This document shows, one piece after another, positions 53,361 through 62,355 of a stretch of 64,000 nucleotides of DNA; the stretch's first letter is position 1; every line of letters starts with the position of its first letter. The DNA comes from Paenibacillus xylanivorans (GTDB taxonomy: Bacteria > Bacillota > Bacilli > Paenibacillales > Paenibacillaceae). The translations under genes and the position numbers were made by a program. The stretch covers positions 239,150 to 303,149 of the forward strand of contig NZ_LITU01000070.1 of assembly GCF_001280595.1 (NCBI RefSeq), given 5' to 3'. Under the pieces are notes generated by a model. It did not search any database, was not told where the DNA came from, and saw nothing but the letters and a program-made list of their open reading frames with translations.

Positions 53361-54701
53361 ATGACCGTCATTTCAAATGAACCCAATCCATCATCTATTT
53401 CATCCAATGGCTCATCCAAAAGCCTATGGACCAACTTCCGCTTCATGCGGATGTTTATTGCGTATGCGCTTGCTACCTTCGGCGATTGGTTTGATGCACT
53501 GGCGATCCAGGTAATGGTTGCCTATCGGTGGGGTGCAGATCCGTTAATTATTGCTCTTATTCCAGTATGTATGGCTGTTCCGGGCATATTGTTGGGTTCT
53601 GTTGCAGGGGTACTGGCCGATCGGCTGCATAAGGTGAAAATCATGATGCTTTGCGATGTGATTACCGTTCTGCTAACGATTGCCATTCTGTTCGCGCCCA
53701 GTGCGGGCTGGTTGCTTCCGCTTCTTGCTCTACGGGCCATGATGGGCGTATTCCACATACCAGCCCAGCAGGCGTTGACACGTCAGGTAGTGGCAGAGGC
53801 ACATCTGTTTCAGGCATCGTCGCTGAATGGTTTTGTAAACCAATGCTCCAAAGTGGCGGGACCGCTGCTGGGCGCAGTGATTCTGGCCGTATTTTCACCG
53901 CAAGTCTGCATTATAATCAACGCTTGTACGCGCCTGGTATCCGGAGCCGTGTTGTGGCCTTTACGGCGTTTAACAGAGAAATTGGAACCTTCTGCATCGG
54001 ACGGAATTCCTTCGGAGGCGGCGGGGACGACGGAATCCCTATTCACCCAATGGCAGAAAGGCTGGCGTTTTATCTATAGCAGCCGTACCCTTCTGAGTAC
54101 GATTCTGTTTGGCTGCTTTGGATTAATGGCTATCCTCATGATTGATTATCAGTTTACGACGTTATTTCGGGAGATCAAGCCGGGTAACGAGGCCCTAATC
54201 GGCTGGCTGGGATCTTCCGCTGGGGCAGGTGCGGTTGTGATTATTCTACTATTGAATCGGCTTCCTCGAATCGGGTATGGCTGGGGACTGGGGGGAGGAT
54301 ATTTGCTGATTGGTGCAGGAATTGCTGCGCTTGGCTGGGTCAGTTCCCAAACGTCCGAGTTCTGGGTCATCATATGGGGACTCTGCATTGGGCTCGGCAA
54401 TGGCCTCTTTATGGTCACTTTAAATTATTTGCTGCAAAAAGAAACCCCACCTGCCTATGTAGGCCGGGTGTTCGGTATCCAAAACTCACTTTCCAGTGTC
54501 GTACTGGTCGTTGCTCCGCTGGCAGGCGGGGCCTTGATTCAGGTAGTAGGGCCCAGTCCCACATTTCAATATATTGGCATCGCTACACTGGTTATCGGTA
54601 TCGCAGGTATAGTCCTGCAGCGCATCTTATGGGTGGGAAAACAGCCTCATCAGGCAGAGTCGACTGGAGAAAATCAGCAGGAACCTGTCAGACAGGCCTG
54701 A
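53361..54701 (+). CDS. MFS transporter
   Basis: A 446-residue membrane protein with twelve predicted hydrophobic segments of the drug:H+ exporter type similar to MFS_3/enterobactin-exporter-like proteins. FMRMFIAYALATFGDWFDAL at the N-terminus and LADRLHKVKIMM (the A-loop DRxx[KR] motif) are clear. GGGGAGG precedes the ATG. Adjacent to a winged-helix/TPR regulator on the same strand. Substrate unknown. Confidence 0.9.
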   Translation: MTVISNEPNPSSISSNGSSKSLWTNFRFMRMFIAYALATFGDWFDALAIQVMVAYRWGADPLIIALIPVCMAVPGILLGSVAGVLADRLHKVKIMMLCDVITVLLTIAILFAPSAGWLLPLLALRAMMGVFHIPAQQALTRQVVAEAHLFQASSLNGFVNQCSKVAGPLLGAVILAVFSPQVCIIINACTRLVSGAVLWPLRRLTEKLEPSASDGIPSEAAGTTESLFTQWQKGWRFIYSSRTLLSTILFGCFGLMAILMIDYQFTTLFREIKPGNEALIGWLGSSAGAGAVVIILLLNRLPRIGYGWGLGGGYLLIGAGIAALGWVSSQTSEFWVIIWGLCIGLGNGLFMVTLNYLLQKETPPAYVGRVFGIQNSLSSVVLVVAPLAGGALIQVVGPSPTFQYIGIATLVIGIAGIVLQRILWVGKQPHQAESTGENQQEPVRQA

Positions 54702-54735
54702 TTTACGTCATTACAGTCTAAGCAGAGTACGAACA

Positions 54736-54776
54736 GAAACAGCCGCTTCGGTTACTTAACCGAAAGCGGCTGTTTC
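54736..54776. terminator. Strong stem-loop between convergent genes
   Basis: GAAACAGCCGCTTTCGG-type arms: 54736-54753 pairs with 54758-54776 over about 18 bases (GAAACAGCCGCTT...AAGCGGCTGTTTC). The T-runs are short on both sides, but the stem sits between convergent genes and likely ends both. Confidence 0.65.
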
Positions 54777-54804
54777 CATGCAGGATGGCAGTACATATGG
54801 TGAA

Positions 54805-55386
54805 TCACACTTCCCACCAGGCGAAATACGAGGTGGAGGCCATCAGTCCCCCAACAGTAAGAGAGCCGCTGATGGATAGATTAATGGACTGGCCTGGAGG
54901 AACCACATAACGACCAAATTCATTGGACAGAAAAGGTCCTGCTTGCAGCGGAGTAGCCATCAATGTGGTGGTGCCCGTAGGTGCAGCAGCGGAGAATCGT
55001 ACGGTTGCCACACTGGTATTGCTGCTAGACAAATTACTGTTCACTGGCGTGAGTGTGCTCGGTGATGTCAGTGTTCCATTTGCGCTCAGGCTCATACTCC
55101 CGCTGAATGAGGACAGCAGATTTAACGCAACGGTGATTCCGCCAGAGAGTCGTGATATATATAAGGTTTTTCCGCTTCCGGCCGGGTTGGACATCTGAAC
55201 TGTGGCAACAACACTTCCTCCCAGCAATCCCAATGTGGTGGAGTTGGTTGAGCCTGCATTGTACAGATTGCCTGTGATTCCGGCATTGTTCTCAGGTGGA
55301 GCCACAATGCCGGGAGAGGTGAACGTATTCGTAATGGAAGTATAGACGGGACGGTTTAGGGGGTTGAACACGTGATCATTCGGCAT
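54805..55386 (-). CDS. Beta-rich protein of unknown function, paralogue A
   Basis: A 193-residue Ser/Thr/Gly/Asn-rich protein without signal peptide, starting MPNDHVFNPLNRPVYTSI at an ATG after AAAAGGAGG. It contains KTLYISRLSGGITVALNLL and ends VPPGQSINLSISGSL then SYFAWWEV. The paralogue at 55417-55950 shares the N-terminal VFN..N.P.YT..TNTF..PGI pattern, LYVSRISGG and the WWEF end. The two form an operon (gap 30 bases). No domain name is recognised; the composition suits a surface, coat or exosporium structural protein. Confidence 0.8.
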   Translation of the reverse strand: MPNDHVFNPLNRPVYTSITNTFTSPGIVAPPENNAGITGNLYNAGSTNSTTLGLLGGSVVATVQMSNPAGSGKTLYISRLSGGITVALNLLSSFSGSMSLSANGTLTSPSTLTPVNSNLSSSNTSVATVRFSAAAPTGTTTLMATPLQAGPFLSNEFGRYVVPPGQSINLSISGSLTVGGLMASTSYFAWWEV

Positions 55387-55416
55387 TGTGCACACCTCCT
55401 TTTCTCAAATGATATG

Positions 55417-55950
55417 TCAGAACTCCCACCAGGAAAGGTTGATTGCAGCTGTTTGAGCACCTGTTCCAGTACTAATGGTTAGTGTTTGTCCTGGAGGGAC
55501 GATGATAGAACCGTTCAAACTCAGCATATATATGCCTGCTGTAAGGGGGATGCTCAGTAGGATTGTGGATGTTCCTGTTAATGTGCCGTTAATTTGTCTG
55601 GTTGTCATTACACTGGTATTGGCATTGCCCAATAACGTGTTGACGGGTGTAGGTGTGGTGCCGCCGGTAATGGTACCGCCGGAATAGACAATAAGTGTTG
55701 CCGCTGCCGTTGTGCCACCGCTGATTCTGGAGACATAAAGTGTACGCCCACTGCCCACTGAATTGGCTACCTGCAGCAACAGGTTCAGTCCAGCACCTAT
55801 GCTGACATTGCTGGTTGTCAACGCAAAATTACTTCCTGCCGCTGCGGCTCCGCCCTCTGGAGTGGACTCAATGCCGGGGGTGGAGAAAGTATTGGTCAGT
55901 TGAGTATATAAGGGACCATTGGATTGGTTGAATACATTGGAATTGGTCAT
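55417..55950 (-). CDS. Beta-rich protein of unknown function, paralogue B
   Basis: A 177-residue protein starting MTNSNVFNQSNGPLYTQL at an ATG eight bases after GGAGG; the frame is open upstream but without a start signal. It is rich in Thr, Ser, Gly and Ala, with GRTLYVSRISGGTTAAATLI, IIVPPGQTLTIS and terminal INLSWWEF. It is clearly homologous to the next gene of the same operon. No signal peptide, so export would be through cell lysis, as for spore surface proteins, or an unknown route. Divergent from the DUF6385-like and repeat proteins. Confidence 0.8.
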   Translation of the reverse strand: MTNSNVFNQSNGPLYTQLTNTFSTPGIESTPEGGAAAAGSNFALTTSNVSIGAGLNLLLQVANSVGSGRTLYVSRISGGTTAAATLIVYSGGTITGGTTPTPVNTLLGNANTSVMTTRQINGTLTGTSTILLSIPLTAGIYMLSLNGSIIVPPGQTLTISTGTGAQTAAINLSWWEF

Positions 55951-56174
55951 ATAATCCACCTCCGATCTGCCGGAGCAGTGTATACCAGAAAATTTAGAAA
56001 TTGGATGCGATTCAAAGAACATAAACGTAAGAAGGTTGTACTGCAGTGTATGTAAAGAACAGGCGAAGGGTTTGGGACATCCCACAGTTAATGTTCAAAT
56101 AACGGCAGATGCCGTGCCCGTATTTTGAATGCGGGCATACGATGCGGAAGCACATTTTTTAAGGGGAAATCGAT

Positions 56175-56672
56175 ATGAGTCGAACAGCGAAGCGTAGCAA
56201 GAAGAAAACGAACCAAACAACTAAATATGTCAGCTGTCGCCAATCCCGTCGTTCCTGCCGCGCTAAATTGCTGAAACCTCCTTGTTCCCGGATTACTCGT
56301 CCCCGGTTCAAGCAGGGTAGTTCCTCACGTACGACACTCCCTGGTGCTACTCACTGTTTTACAGAGCATACGTATGTCGGAGCCGAGACAAACGGTAGTA
56401 TGAATCCTCTTCCGGCTCAAGACACCTCATCGCTCAGCATGTACACATATGGCATTGTAAATCGGGGCGAACATCCGGCTCTTGTGCAGGTTCAGATAAG
56501 CCCTAATGCCAGGGACTATGCTGTGGACAGCCAGGAAGTGATTGCCGGAGGTCAGACCAAAGCGCTGGTGCCGCTACGATTTCTGCATTATACCCGGCTG
56601 GTTATCCAATCGGTTGAACCGGATCAGCCAACCCGGATCGATGTTTATTTTCAGGCGCAGCGTATGCCGTAA
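56175..56672 (+). CDS. DUF6385-like domain protein with a basic Cys-rich N-terminus
   Basis: A 165-residue protein. Residues 1-55 are strongly basic and Cys/Arg/Lys-rich (SRTAKRSKKKTNQTTKYVSC, RRSCRAKLLKPPCSR). Residues 85-163 form a beta domain (MYTYGIVNRGEHPALVQVQI, LVPLRFLHYTRLVIQS, RIDVYFQAQ) that also ends the repeat protein next door (FFVYNRGP, LVPQRFLKYTRLSYRSS, TIDVFFNGQ). AAGGGG precedes the ATG. Shared domain and close spacing (45 bases) imply a joint structural role. Confidence 0.8.
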   Translation: MSRTAKRSKKKTNQTTKYVSCRQSRRSCRAKLLKPPCSRITRPRFKQGSSSRTTLPGATHCFTEHTYVGAETNGSMNPLPAQDTSSLSMYTYGIVNRGEHPALVQVQISPNARDYAVDSQEVIAGGQTKALVPLRFLHYTRLVIQSVEPDQPTRIDVYFQAQRMP

Positions 56673-56717
56673 GAACGTGGAATACAACCGATTTGACCAG
56701 GGAGGAGGACGAGGAAT

Positions 56718-57983
56718 ATGCCTAACTTTACAACATTTAACACGAATCCGGATAATCTGAGAACCCTGATTTTTGGTCATGATAGTACAGGCGCAGCCCA
56801 GCCGGTTCACACCGATACAAGCGGGAACGTACTCGGAATCATTTTGGATGGTACGATCAGTAATATCTCAGGTTTGACTACAGTTACGATTAATGCCGGA
56901 ACCATCACAAATATTCTGAACGGAACGATTACCAGCGTCCTCGGAGCAACGATCACGGCGGGTACAATTAACAGCGTGCTTGGCGCAACCATCACAGCCG
57001 GAACATTAACCAACTTGTTGAATGGTACAATCACCAGTGTTTTGGGAGCCACCATTACTGCCGGAACGATCACAAGTGTGCTCGGGGCAACCGTGACTGC
57101 GGGGACATTAACAAACCTGCTCAATGGTACCATCACCAGCGTGCTTGGAGCTACAATCACCGCAGGAACGTTGACCAACTTGCTGAATGGTACAATCACG
57201 AGTGTGCTCGGAGCGACGATTACAGCCGGAACGATCACCAGTGTGCTTGGAGCCACAGTAACCGCAGGAACGTTGACCAACTTGCTAAACGGTACAATCA
57301 CGAGTGTACTCGGGGCGACGATCACAGCCGGAACGATCACCAGCGTGCTTGGAGCCACAGTAACCGCAGGGACGCTGACGAACTTGCTGAATGGTACCAT
57401 CACGAGTGTACTTGGTGCTACGATTACAGCCGGAACACTGACGAACTTGTTAAATGGTACAATCACCAGTGTCTTGGGAGCTACCGTGACAGCGGGAACG
57501 TTAACGAATTTGCTGAACGGTACGATTACCAGTGTACTTGGTGCAACCATTACCGCCGGAACGTTGACCAATTTGCTGAACGGTACCATTACCAGCGTAT
57601 TGGGAGCCACAATTACAGCGGGTACACTCAGCAGCGTGACGTCCATCTCGCAAAAGAGCTTTCAGGAATCACAACTTCTCAGCACGCCAACGGCAAACAC
57701 ATTTACACCGCTTCCAGCGGTCACGACAAGTGTATTCGGCACTTATTCTTTCTTTGTATATAACAGGGGTCCGGGGCTTAACCGGGTCGATGCCCGCGTC
57801 GAAATCAGTGCCAACGGTACCAACTGGTACGATGATGTGGACACAGTGACTGGGATTTTGCCAGGCTCGGTGGATGTTCTGGTGCCGCAGCGTTTTCTTA
57901 AATATACACGTCTTTCCTACCGCTCCAGTCTGCTTGGAGCACCCAGTACGATTGATGTGTTCTTCAATGGACAAGGCACATAA
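56718..57983 (+). CDS. Thr-rich repeat protein with DUF6385-like C-terminal domain
   Basis: A 421-residue protein. Residues 1-67 form an N-terminal module (FGHDSTGAAQPVHTDTSGN). Residues 68-307 are nine NGTITSVLGAT units, each followed by ITAGT or VTAGT and usually LTNLL, with a 21-residue period and four 34-residue variants that carry an extra 13-residue insert. The regular hydrophobic/Thr pattern predicts a beta-solenoid with a Thr-rich face. Residues 325-421 are the domain shared with the preceding gene. No signal peptide. Three glycosyltransferase-TPR genes follow, so the Thr-rich array is a likely O-glycosylation target. Confidence 0.88.
   Translation: MPNFTTFNTNPDNLRTLIFGHDSTGAAQPVHTDTSGNVLGIILDGTISNISGLTTVTINAGTITNILNGTITSVLGATITAGTINSVLGATITAGTLTNLLNGTITSVLGATITAGTITSVLGATVTAGTLTNLLNGTITSVLGATITAGTLTNLLNGTITSVLGATITAGTITSVLGATVTAGTLTNLLNGTITSVLGATITAGTITSVLGATVTAGTLTNLLNGTITSVLGATITAGTLTNLLNGTITSVLGATVTAGTLTNLLNGTITSVLGATITAGTLTNLLNGTITSVLGATITAGTLSSVTSISQKSFQESQLLSTPTANTFTPLPAVTTSVFGTYSFFVYNRGPGLNRVDARVEISANGTNWYDDVDTVTGILPGSVDVLVPQRFLKYTRLSYRSSLLGAPSTIDVFFNGQGT
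56919..57638 (+). repeat. Coding tandem repeat array (63-base and 102-base units)
   Basis: Nine units encoding NGTITSVLGAT, with a basic 63-base period and a 39-base insert in four units. Codon choice varies between units (ACC/ACG/ACA, GTG/GTA/GTC), so the array is old enough to have diverged in silent positions while the protein repeat stayed nearly constant. Confidence 0.9.
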
Positions 57984-58004
57984 CCCGGTTTGTCGTCATA
58001 TAGG

Positions 58005-58043
58005 TACATGGAGTCCCTTTGGTGGGCTTCATGTACTTTTTTT
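58005..58043 (+). terminator. Terminator after the repeat protein
   Basis: GTACATGGAGTCCC pairs with GGGCTTCATGTAC, followed by seven T. It separates the structural gene from the glycosyltransferase genes on the same strand, so expression of the latter may be lower or separate. Confidence 0.8.
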
Positions 58044-58061
58044 GCATTGGAGGTGGCTGCA

Positions 58062-60419
58062 TTGCAGAACAGGTTACTCGGAATTCATATGATTGTGCAA
58101 AATGAAGAACATCATCTGGCCCGCTGTCTCGACAGTTTCAAGTCGATTGGCAGCGAATGCTTCATTACAGATACCGGGTCAACAGATCGTACACCGGAGA
58201 TCGCCAGACATTATGGAGCAACGGTGCTTCACACCCGTTGGGAAGATGATTTTGCATATGCCAGAAATATAAGTTTACCTCTCGCGAGCACGGAATGGAT
58301 TCTGTGTCTGGACGCGGATGAGCATGTCATACAGGGATTGGAAGAGCTTTTGGATTATCTACCGAAGGTCCATAAGAGCGTTTCGAGACTGCGGATTACG
58401 ATAGAGAACCAAATTGGCGAGGGAGCGGGAGAGAGTGTGATCTTCCAACCTGTGCGTCTTTTTCGCGCCCATCAAGGATATCGGTATGCTGGGCGTATCC
58501 ATGAGCAATTGGTTCGTGGCGGTACAAGGGATGGTGGAGAACAAGAAGGCGACGATCAGGACATGAACGACTCCTTTGCCTATGAAAAAGGTTGGATTGC
58601 TGAGCATGAACCCTTGGCTCCACTGCGTTTGGTTCATGATGGTTATTTGCCGTCCACGATTGCTAAAGGAGATAAACCATTGCGTAATCTAAAGCTTTTG
58701 CAGCAGGAATTAGCTGATCGTCCGGGGCAACCTTTTCACCTCTATAATGTGGGGGTGACATACTGCCAGCTAGGGAATATCGAATTGGCAGCAGAAGCCT
58801 TTACTGAATCCTTTCTTCATACACCGCTGCACGCTCCGTATCGCTCCACCCTGGTTCGGGACTATGCCAAGGTTCTTCTGGCAATGGGGCGCTATGACGA
58901 GGGTCATTGGTTATTGGCGGTAGAAAGACAGCGTTATGCGGGGTATGCCGACCTGCATCTGATATATGGAGAGATTTTGGAGCAACAGGGTCTGGAGGAG
59001 AGAGCTTACAAGTCCTATGCAAGAGCAGCAAATTGCCGGGAGGGCTCCAAGGGAAGTGATCTCAAGAACAATAGGAAGGCAGAGATTCGAGGCATACATC
59101 AGAAGACAATTGAGCAAAAAGATGATCCGGAAAGTGATGTAATACGTGAGAGCAATTCCCTGGATGATATTTACAGGGAGCCGAACCGAATTGACAGACA
59201 TTACGTAACGGACATGGGTTGTGATAGCTACAAAGCTTATACAGCGATGGGAAGGCTTGCACAGAAAAGAGGCTTTCTGCAGGAGTCCGCTCATTTGTAC
59301 AGCCTGGCTCTGGGCAGCGAGGTCACGTATGCTCCTGCCTGGACAGGGTTAGCCGATGTATTACAACAATCCGGAGAAACGGATGAGAGCATAGCAGAGA
59401 CATTACTCGCACGATGGAAAGAGCATTCAACAACGACGAGTACAGGTCCGGGGGTAGTCACACGCGAGGATGGTCTGACGCATGTGGTGCATGCACTTGC
59501 TTCCAGTGGAGCGTATGGGCAAGCGCTGAAACTGCTGCATGGTGTTGACCGAAATATACGAATAAGACATGAAGAATATCTGTATTGGCTGTTATGTGCC
59601 AACAGGGTATCAGAAGCGCTGCAGTACGTGCGAAATCAGTGGAGTGAGGAACTCGGTGAGGTCAAGAACCTCCAGCCTGAACAGCGAGTGGACTTGGCAT
59701 TGACCTGTTGGGTAAATGAATTATCTGTATCCGACTCACTTGTGGCAACAGCAGAACCTCAGGAGAGGGAAGGCTGGATAATGATGAATGACTTGCTGGA
59801 TGTGAGAGAACAGGTGCATGTCGAGGATAACAGAGATGAGAAAACAGTTCATCAGACGCTTCAGGCTGCAACGGAGCTGAGTAAGAACATATTGATTCGG
59901 GCAGTGAAGACGGGACAACTGGCGTTTGCCAGGAAGCTGTACGAGAAGATGGTTGTAATTAACCCTGATTACGACAAGGGTGGTGTTCATAGCCGATGGA
60001 TGGCAGCGGTTCTTTATCGCCAAGGATACACCATGGCGGCAGCTGATCTCCTGATTCAATGTATGTCACAAGGCGATTTGGATGCGGAAAGCTTCTTCTA
60101 TCTTGGGGAAGCCGTGTATGCCAAGGGGCATTATGAGCAGGCATTGATTCTTTTCCAGCAGGCATTGGAGAAGGACTCAGAACAGCGGCAGGCGAGGGCT
60201 GGAGCTGCTGTCTGTTATATGCGGCTGGCGCTGGGGGTTATCAGACAGGAACTAACTCGTTCTCCCACTGACAAGGTACTTATGGCACAACAGACTGTGC
60301 TGGAACAACAACTGCGTACCGCCGAAGGCATACCTTGGCGTACGGTGTTCCATGCAAGGGAGAGGAGGAACCAGCTTGCCGACCAAGCACATTTCATTAT
60401 GCATGATCGTGAAGGATGA
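58062..60419 (+). CDS. GT2 glycosyltransferase-TPR fusion, first of three
   Basis: A 785-residue protein starting at TTG 58062, seven bases after GGAGGT; the ATG-opened frame from 57990 has no site. Residues 5-100 are a GT-A catalytic domain: GIHMIVQNEEHHLARCLDSF, TDTGSTDRTPEI and the DxD-type LCLDADEHV. The remainder is TPR-like helical hairpins (QPFHLYNVGVTYCQLGNIE, AYTAMGRLAQKRGFLQES, SFFYLGEAVYAKGHYEQAL). Such fusions modify proteins, with the TPR part recognising the acceptor. Overlaps the next gene by 44 bases. Adjacent repeat protein is the obvious acceptor candidate. Confidence 0.88.
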   Translation: MQNRLLGIHMIVQNEEHHLARCLDSFKSIGSECFITDTGSTDRTPEIARHYGATVLHTRWEDDFAYARNISLPLASTEWILCLDADEHVIQGLEELLDYLPKVHKSVSRLRITIENQIGEGAGESVIFQPVRLFRAHQGYRYAGRIHEQLVRGGTRDGGEQEGDDQDMNDSFAYEKGWIAEHEPLAPLRLVHDGYLPSTIAKGDKPLRNLKLLQQELADRPGQPFHLYNVGVTYCQLGNIELAAEAFTESFLHTPLHAPYRSTLVRDYAKVLLAMGRYDEGHWLLAVERQRYAGYADLHLIYGEILEQQGLEERAYKSYARAANCREGSKGSDLKNNRKAEIRGIHQKTIEQKDDPESDVIRESNSLDDIYREPNRIDRHYVTDMGCDSYKAYTAMGRLAQKRGFLQESAHLYSLALGSEVTYAPAWTGLADVLQQSGETDESIAETLLARWKEHSTTTSTGPGVVTREDGLTHVVHALASSGAYGQALKLLHGVDRNIRIRHEEYLYWLLCANRVSEALQYVRNQWSEELGEVKNLQPEQRVDLALTCWVNELSVSDSLVATAEPQEREGWIMMNDLLDVREQVHVEDNRDEKTVHQTLQAATELSKNILIRAVKTGQLAFARKLYEKMVVINPDYDKGGVHSRWMAAVLYRQGYTMAAADLLIQCMSQGDLDAESFFYLGEAVYAKGHYEQALILFQQALEKDSEQRQARAGAAVCYMRLALGVIRQELTRSPTDKVLMAQQTVLEQQLRTAEGIPWRTVFHARERRNQLADQAHFIMHDREG

Positions 60420-62304
60420 AGAAGAACTGTTGCCCCATTGCCTCGAAAGTGTCCGCGGGGTGGTGGACGAGATTATTGTTGTGGATACCGGTTCGTCGGA
60501 CCGCAGTGCTGCCATTGCCCGGGAACATGGGGCAGTGGTTGTACCGTTTGTGTGGAGCGACGATTTTGCCGCGGCACGTAATGCTGGGCTGGAGCAGGCT
60601 GTGGGCGAATGGATTCTTTTTCTGGATGCGGACGAGGCGCTGGATGAGACTGCACGGGAGCAGATCCGAAGCTGGACGGCAGCCAGCGGATGTGACGGAT
60701 TGTTTTTAAATATCCATAACTATACGGGGTCGGGCCAGCAGGGGATTACGGTAAATCCGGTATTGCGCCTTTTCAAAAACGACCTGGAGCATCGGTTCGA
60801 AGGTCGGATTCATGAGCAGATTGCGGTGGCAATCTGTCGGAAGAATCCACAGGCTGCTTTCCATGTGACGGACATGGTCATCCACCATTACGGATATCAG
60901 ACAGTCATTGTGGAGCGCAAGGATAAGGTGAACCGGAATTTACGTTTGCTTCAACAGGCGGTGGAGGAAGAGCCGGAGCAGCCGTTCCATCATTATAACC
61001 TGGGTGTCGAGTATCTGCGGATGGGGGAAGCGGAACAGGCGCTGAAGACGTTTGGCGTAGCTAAAGCGGGAATTGATCCTACTCTGACAAGTTATGCACA
61101 TCTGTTGTTTAAATATGAGATTCGTTGTTTCCAGCATTTGAGTCGCTGGCAGGAAGCATTGGATCACATCCATGCTGCTCTTGAACTCTTCCCAGAATAC
61201 ACGGACCTGCTGCATCATTGCGGAGTATGTGAGGAGGCGTTGGGCGAGACAGAAAAGGCAGAGCTGTCGCTGCGTGAAGCAGTCCGTATGGGACCGCCGC
61301 CACCCATATTCCATACGGAAGAAGGAATCGGAACCTATCAGACCTGGTATACCCTGGGTAGGCTGTTGGAAGGGAGGGCGGACCTTGAAGGCGCAGTGGA
61401 TGCTTATGTGGAAGCAGTTCGTGCCAAATCCAGCCTGCTGCCGCCGTTGTACAGGATCTTTCGAATTATGCGGGTTTCCGGTCAAGAGCAACATCTGGTG
61501 GAGCTGATTAAGGAGCGATTTGCAATCACTTCAGAAGAGGCGATCCAGAAAGTGTTGGGCATTCTGGAGCAGTGTCGTTGCTATGATACGGCTGTGCAGC
61601 TATTACCAGACCTTTCTTCACACCCTTCCGGGCAGATGAGGGAGAGAATATCCATGGCGGAGGCGTTGCTTCAGATTCAGCTGGGGAAATGGAGCAAGGC
61701 TCGTCTTAAGCTGAATACGATACAGCGAAAAAAAGGAGAACTCTCTGTATCAGCTACCCATTGGATAGAGCGATTAAACTGGATTGAAGGAAGAACAATA
61801 GATGGGAAAGATCAACTGACTGCGTGGCTTTATGGTCATTCACAACCGGGTTCTGGCTCGGATGTGGTGTCTCATCCACAGACAGAGCGAAGCGGAAGCG
61901 TGGGAGACGCTGCGAAACAAGCCGGCTCCACCGGAATGCCCAGTACAGCATCTGAAGCAGCGTATGATGGCTGGCAGGCGCTCGGGCTGATGATGGAGGG
62001 CTGTGTGCAATCCGGGAAATGGGATGTACTGCATGCGCTGGTTCAACTTTCTCAGGGACAGTTGGCAGAAGGAGCGTATCCATTGGTAGCGGGCGTCCGG
62101 CAGGGGGCGGAAGAACAAGAACCTTTTCATGGAGCGTCTGATTCACGTGTGGGAACCAGCTGGCTGGTGAAAGGGCTTGTTAGTGCTGCTGATCACCACC
62201 TGAAGGCATTCGCTCAGGAGGCAGATAGGCAGCGGCACCGTTGTTGGCCCGTTGTTCAGCGGATTAGACTGGATTTACCGGGGCCGGATGGTTTTGAGTT
62301 TTGA
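60376..62304 (+). CDS. GT2 glycosyltransferase-TPR fusion, second of three
   Basis: A 642-residue protein starting at TTG 60376, seven bases after GGAGG inside the previous gene. GT-A domain: SLCMIVKDEEELLPHCLESV, VVDTGSSDRSAAIA, SDDFAAARNAGLEQA and ILFLDADEALDE. NPVLRLFKN and FEGRIHEQI are the acceptor-side blocks common to this subfamily. TPR-like repeats follow (QPFHHYNLGVEYLRMGEAEQ, TWYTLGRLLEGRADLEGAV). Paralogue of its two neighbours; the three together could build a short glycan step by step. Confidence 0.88.
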   Translation: MPTKHISLCMIVKDEEELLPHCLESVRGVVDEIIVVDTGSSDRSAAIAREHGAVVVPFVWSDDFAAARNAGLEQAVGEWILFLDADEALDETAREQIRSWTAASGCDGLFLNIHNYTGSGQQGITVNPVLRLFKNDLEHRFEGRIHEQIAVAICRKNPQAAFHVTDMVIHHYGYQTVIVERKDKVNRNLRLLQQAVEEEPEQPFHHYNLGVEYLRMGEAEQALKTFGVAKAGIDPTLTSYAHLLFKYEIRCFQHLSRWQEALDHIHAALELFPEYTDLLHHCGVCEEALGETEKAELSLREAVRMGPPPPIFHTEEGIGTYQTWYTLGRLLEGRADLEGAVDAYVEAVRAKSSLLPPLYRIFRIMRVSGQEQHLVELIKERFAITSEEAIQKVLGILEQCRCYDTAVQLLPDLSSHPSGQMRERISMAEALLQIQLGKWSKARLKLNTIQRKKGELSVSATHWIERLNWIEGRTIDGKDQLTAWLYGHSQPGSGSDVVSHPQTERSGSVGDAAKQAGSTGMPSTASEAAYDGWQALGLMMEGCVQSGKWDVLHALVQLSQGQLAEGAYPLVAGVRQGAEEQEPFHGASDSRVGTSWLVKGLVSAADHHLKAFAQEADRQRHRCWPVVQRIRLDLPGPDGFEF

Positions 62305-62355
62305 GGGCTGAATGAAAGAGATCAGAACGCCGTACAGGAAGGACGGAGGATGAAC

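Noticed and set aside
55951..56174. Sporulation sigma-E/K-like -10 boxes (TATACACT on the minus strand, CATACGAT on the plus strand).
   Set aside because: The matching -35 elements are poor, so they were not listed as promoters, although they would suit a spore-surface role.
56919..57638. Regular repeats that might suggest a CRISPR array.
   Set aside because: The units are in frame, coding, adjacent without unique spacers, and silent-site variable.
56807..57646. A 279-codon frame on the minus strand with regular VPAVIVAPSTLVMVPF repeats.
   Set aside because: It is the antisense shadow of the coding repeat array and has no ribosome site.
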